Below, piece after piece: positions 62,034 through 64,000 of a stretch of 64,000 nucleotides of DNA (its first letter is position 1; every line of letters begins with the position of its first letter). The position numbers were made by a program, and so were the translations under genes. The stretch spans positions 310,001 through 374,000 of the forward strand of contig NZ_JAAZQL010000004.1 in assembly GCF_012275515.1 (NCBI RefSeq), given 5' to 3'. Origin of the DNA: Novosphingobium sp. SG707 (GTDB lineage Bacteria; Pseudomonadota; Alphaproteobacteria; Sphingomonadales; Sphingomonadaceae). The notes below the pieces were generated by a model that was given only the letters and a program-made list of their open reading frames with translations, was not told the origin of the DNA and made no database searches.

Positions 62034-62462
62034 TTATTTCCCCTGTTCCGCCCCCGCCCCAATCCAGCGCAGCAGGTCGCGCACCAGCGGGATATCCAGC
62101 GGCGGCATATCCAGATCCGGCAGGGCATCGGGCGCAACCCACGCAAATTGCTGGCCTTCCCGCGCGATTGGGTCACCGCTCCACGCCCGCGCCACATAAA
62201 GCAACAGCAGCACCCGGCGCTCGCCGCTATGGGTCTCACCGCTATGGGCAAAGCTGACCGGCATCAGCGCGCGCGCCTCCAGCCCTACGCCCAGCTCCTC
62301 CTCCATCTCGCGCAGGGCAGCCTCAACCGGCCCCTCGCCCGGATCGATCTTGCCGCCGGGAAATTCCCAAAGGCCGCCGTGCTGTTTTCCTTCCGGGCGG
62401 CGCTGCATCAATATATGCCCGTCATCGCGCAACAGCGCCACGGCCACCACGGGCAGAATCAT
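62034..62462 (-). CDS. mutT: 8-oxo-dGTP diphosphatase (MutT)
   Basis: This 142-residue Nudix hydrolase starts MILPVVAVALLRDDGHILMQRRP and has a complete Nudix box, GGKIDPGEGPVEAALREMEEELG, at residues 36-58 (here given as its key residues G36, E43, R51, E52, E54-E56). It removes 8-oxo-dGTP from the nucleotide pool, which prevents A:T to C:G changes. The ATG at 62462 follows AAGGAAAGG. It is divergent from the first flp gene. Confidence 0.9.
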   Translation of the reverse strand: MILPVVAVALLRDDGHILMQRRPEGKQHGGLWEFPGGKIDPGEGPVEAALREMEEELGVGLEARALMPVSFAHSGETHSGERRVLLLLYVARAWSGDPIAREGQQFAWVAPDALPDLDMPPLDIPLVRDLLRWIGAGAEQGK

Positions 62463-62569
62463 TCCACGACCTTTCCTTGTTGCCCCGGAAATTCCACCAT
62501 TTCCGCTCAAGATCTTATTAACCGAACGCCTGCACAATAACACCGCAACGAATTTGGGCGGGCTAGGTC

Positions 62570-62767
62570 ATGTCTATTGCAGAATTCCTGACCCGACTCC
62601 ATCGGGACGAAAGCGGGCTGGCCTCTGTGGAATACGGGCTGCTGTGCGGCCTCATTGTGCTGGTCATGATCGCCGCGCTCAGCGGCGTGGCCAACAGCAT
62701 CGTCCAGACCTGGAACAACGTCGACACGCAGGCGCAGGTCGCCGTGCAGCAGGCAACGGCCGCCTGA
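62570..62767 (+). CDS. Flp/Fap-type pilin, divergent member
   Basis: This 65-residue type IVb pilin precursor has the prepilin site in RDESGLASVEYGLL: cleavage after Gly16, with the conserved Glu-Tyr at 21-22, followed by a hydrophobic helix (GLLCGLIVLVMIAALSGVA). Its tail differs from the two pilins downstream (WNNVDTQAQVAVQQATAA) and contains an extra Cys. It may be a minor pilin. No other tad/cpa gene lies in the window. Confidence 0.82.
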   Translation: MSIAEFLTRLHRDESGLASVEYGLLCGLIVLVMIAALSGVANSIVQTWNNVDTQAQVAVQQATAA

Positions 62768-62973
62768 CACAAGCCTGACCGATTCGCCGCCCCCTTTCGC
62801 ATTTTGCGGACCGATGGCGCGCGTCACCCAAACCTTACCGCCGACCTCCGCATTTCCCACAGAGCGCCCGGGCCCGCTGACGGATTGTTAAGACATCTCC
62901 ACTAGGAGGAGGGAACCGCCGGGCTGAGACGGGAAAACTGGCAGGGCGGAAAGACTGCTACAGGAGACTGACC

Positions 62974-63156
62974 ATGAAGTTCATCAACAAGCTCATCCGC
63001 GACGAAGCTGGTGCGACCGCCATCGAATACGGCCTGATTGCCGCTCTGATCGCCGTTGCCGCCATCACCGCGATGAATGGTCTGGGCAACCAGCTCAAGA
63101 CCACCTTCAACACCACCTCTTCGCAGATGTCGACGGCCAACGCCTCGGCTGCCTAA
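62974..63156 (+). CDS. flp: Flp family type IVb pilin
   Basis: The 60-residue precursor starts MKFINKLIRDEAGATAIEYG: prepilin peptidase cuts after Gly13 to give a short pilin with Glu18-Tyr19. The hydrophobic part LIAALIAVAAITAM packs the pilus core. AGGAG precedes the ATG at 62974. Flp pilins build Tad pili used in attachment. It differs from the next gene at only four residues (4, 5, 37, 42) and is followed by a terminator, so the two are separately transcribed. Confidence 0.92.
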   Translation: MKFINKLIRDEAGATAIEYGLIAALIAVAAITAMNGLGNQLKTTFNTTSSQMSTANASAA

Positions 63157-63200
63157 TCGCATAGCCTGACTACGGGGTCAGGCGCGATTTTGAGGTAATG

Positions 63201-63232
63201 AGAAGAGCGGCAGGGCAACCTGTCGCTCTTCT
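63201..63232 (+). terminator. hairpin after the second flp gene
   Basis: AGAAGAGCGGCAGG and CCTGTCGCTCTTCT form a 14-bp stem (one G-U pair) with loop GCAA, followed by TGTATG. It lies 45 bp past the stop. An AT-rich stretch from 63240 to 63350 follows, probably the promoter region of the third flp gene. Confidence 0.75.
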
Positions 63233-63393
63233 TGTATGTCCGCAATATTCATCGGCCACACATCGGATTTTTCCGGATTTTTTTAGGTTACTATAAGTAA
63301 AACCATCTTTTTGGTATCGCTTTATCAACACCTTATAAGTATCTACGCGGATGTCGGCAGACACCAGTTGCCCGACGAGACCGGAGACCGACC

Positions 63394-63576
63394 ATGAAAT
63401 TCCTCAGCAAACTGATCCGTGACGAAGCCGGCGCCACCGCCATCGAATATGGCCTGATCGCTGCCCTGATCGCCGTTGCCGCCATCACCGCGATGAATGG
63501 CATGGGCAACCAGCTCTCGACGACCTTCAACACCACCTCCTCGCAGATGTCGACAGCCAACGCCTCTGCCGCCTGA
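63394..63576 (+). CDS. flp: Flp family type IVb pilin, paralogue
   Basis: The 60-residue precursor (MKFLSKLIRDEAGATAIEYG...) is nearly identical to the preceding pilin, with Ile4 to Leu, Asn5 to Ser, Leu37 to Met and Lys42 to Ser. Codons also differ at several silent sites, so the duplication is not very recent or is under drift. GGAG lies upstream of the ATG at 63394. Its own AT-rich upstream region suggests different control from its twin. Confidence 0.92.
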   Translation: MKFLSKLIRDEAGATAIEYGLIAALIAVAAITAMNGMGNQLSTTFNTTSSQMSTANASAA

Positions 63577-63659
63577 TCGGGATGATGCCGGGCGGCCGAC
63601 AGCGTCGCCCGGACGACATCAGGATGCATGGGCGCCAGGACCGGGCCGCCCATGGCGCA

Positions 63660-63703
63660 ACACAAAAGGGCGCAGCGTCCATCGACGCTGCGCCCTTTTG
63701 TGT
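63660..63703. terminator. 20-bp perfect hairpin, bidirectional terminator
   Basis: ACACAAAAGGGCGCAGCGTC and its exact complement surround loop CATC. A-rich and T-rich ends on each side let it end transcription from flp on the plus strand and accA on the minus strand (accA stops 20 bp away). Confidence 0.9.
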
Positions 63704-63723
63704 ATCCGGCGGGAATAAAGGCC

Positions 63724-64000
63724 TTATTCGGCGCCGATCGCCAGAAAACGCTCTTCGCGCATCGCCAGCAACTGCTTGGCGTCCATCTTGAGCAGCTTGT
63801 CCAGTTCCTCGCCAATCGCCTTGCCCAGCGCCTTGGCCGCCGCATCGGGATCGCGATGCGCCCCGCCCACCGGCTCGGGCACGATACGGTCGATGACCTT
63901 GAGAGCGAGCAGATCCTGCGCCGTCACTTTCATTGCCTCGGCCGCATCGGCGGCCTTTTCGGCGGTGCGCCACAGGATAGAGGCGCAGCCCTCGGGCGAA
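63724..64000 (-). CDS. accA: acetyl-CoA carboxylase carboxyltransferase subunit alpha, C-terminal part
   Basis: The last 91 codons are in the window. They read SPEGCASILWRTAEKAADAA followed by MKVTAQDLLALKVIDRIVPEP and GGAHRDPDA, the conserved end of AccA. The protein transfers carboxyl from biotin to acetyl-CoA to make malonyl-CoA. The gene's 5' part is beyond the window edge. A bidirectional terminator lies just after its stop. Confidence 0.95.
   Translation of the reverse strand, partial: SPEGCASILWRTAEKAADAAEAMKVTAQDLLALKVIDRIVPEPVGGAHRDPDAAAKALGKAIGEELDKLLKMDAKQLLAMREERFLAIGAE

Overview
The window looks like a chromosomal segment from a high-GC alphaproteobacterium of the order Sphingomonadales, probably Novosphingobium or a close relative (inference). 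The grounds are the gene order and protein types: acpP-fabF-mltG, a TorF-type porin, several Flp/Tad pilins, an AddAB recombination system instead of RecBCD, an amgK-murU peptidoglycan-recycling pair, and a DivL-type pseudo-histidine kinase with tyrosine at the phospho-acceptor position.

The left flank (1 to about 8,400) is accessory and decaying. It holds a truncated MFS gene, a remnant of a tyrosine-recombinase integrase, an IS3-type transposase remnant, a TonB-dependent receptor wrecked by frameshifts and deletions, and what may be the 3' end of a serine recombinase lying against tRNA-Met. Among the wreckage are intact genes: a nitroreductase, a secreted protein with two long histidine runs, a conserved protein of unknown function, a Tat-exported sulfatase, and a divergent pair of a subclass B3 metallo-beta-lactamase (Glu replacing the first zinc-ligand His) and an AmpR-like LysR regulator.

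From tRNA-Met to the right end the window is core genome. 8.6-17.3 kb: mltG, fabF, acpP, aspS, rnd, oxyR and a YitT-type membrane protein. 17.3-33.9 kb: pgsA, an LplT-like transporter, an EVE protein, a 2OG-Fe(II) oxygenase, a porin, a D-2-hydroxyacid dehydrogenase, recG, sdhE, mfd, a GGDEF/EAL protein and nadK. 33.9-44.5 kb: two tRNA-Asn genes, a PilZ protein, secA, a TonB-like protein, an acyltransferase, an argJ-GST-inositol phosphatase-DUF1294 run and trxA. 44.5-55.6 kb: an overlapping minus-strand operon divL-tsaE-amgK-murU-addB-addA. 56-64 kb: ahcY, a peroxiredoxin, an orphan ParA, a beta-helix protein, an esterase-like hydrolase, folE, two tRNA-Arg genes, mutT, three flp pilin genes and the 3' end of accA.

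The most unusual feature is a family of four intergenic repeats of about 190-235 bp (17338, 23738, 30610, 55684). Each is bounded by inverted copies of a 40-bp unit: an invariant GCCTCCGGCGGG, then a hairpin whose stem pairs covary between copies, then CAATCCC. They abut stop codons, three of the four between convergent genes. They look like a REP/BIME-like or MITE-like family that may also end transcription from both sides. Other points of interest are the E116-type beta-lactamase/AmpR pair in the same genome as amgK-murU, an 11-bp inverted repeat over the yitT start codon, and a 30-bp palindrome between ahcY and the peroxiredoxin gene.
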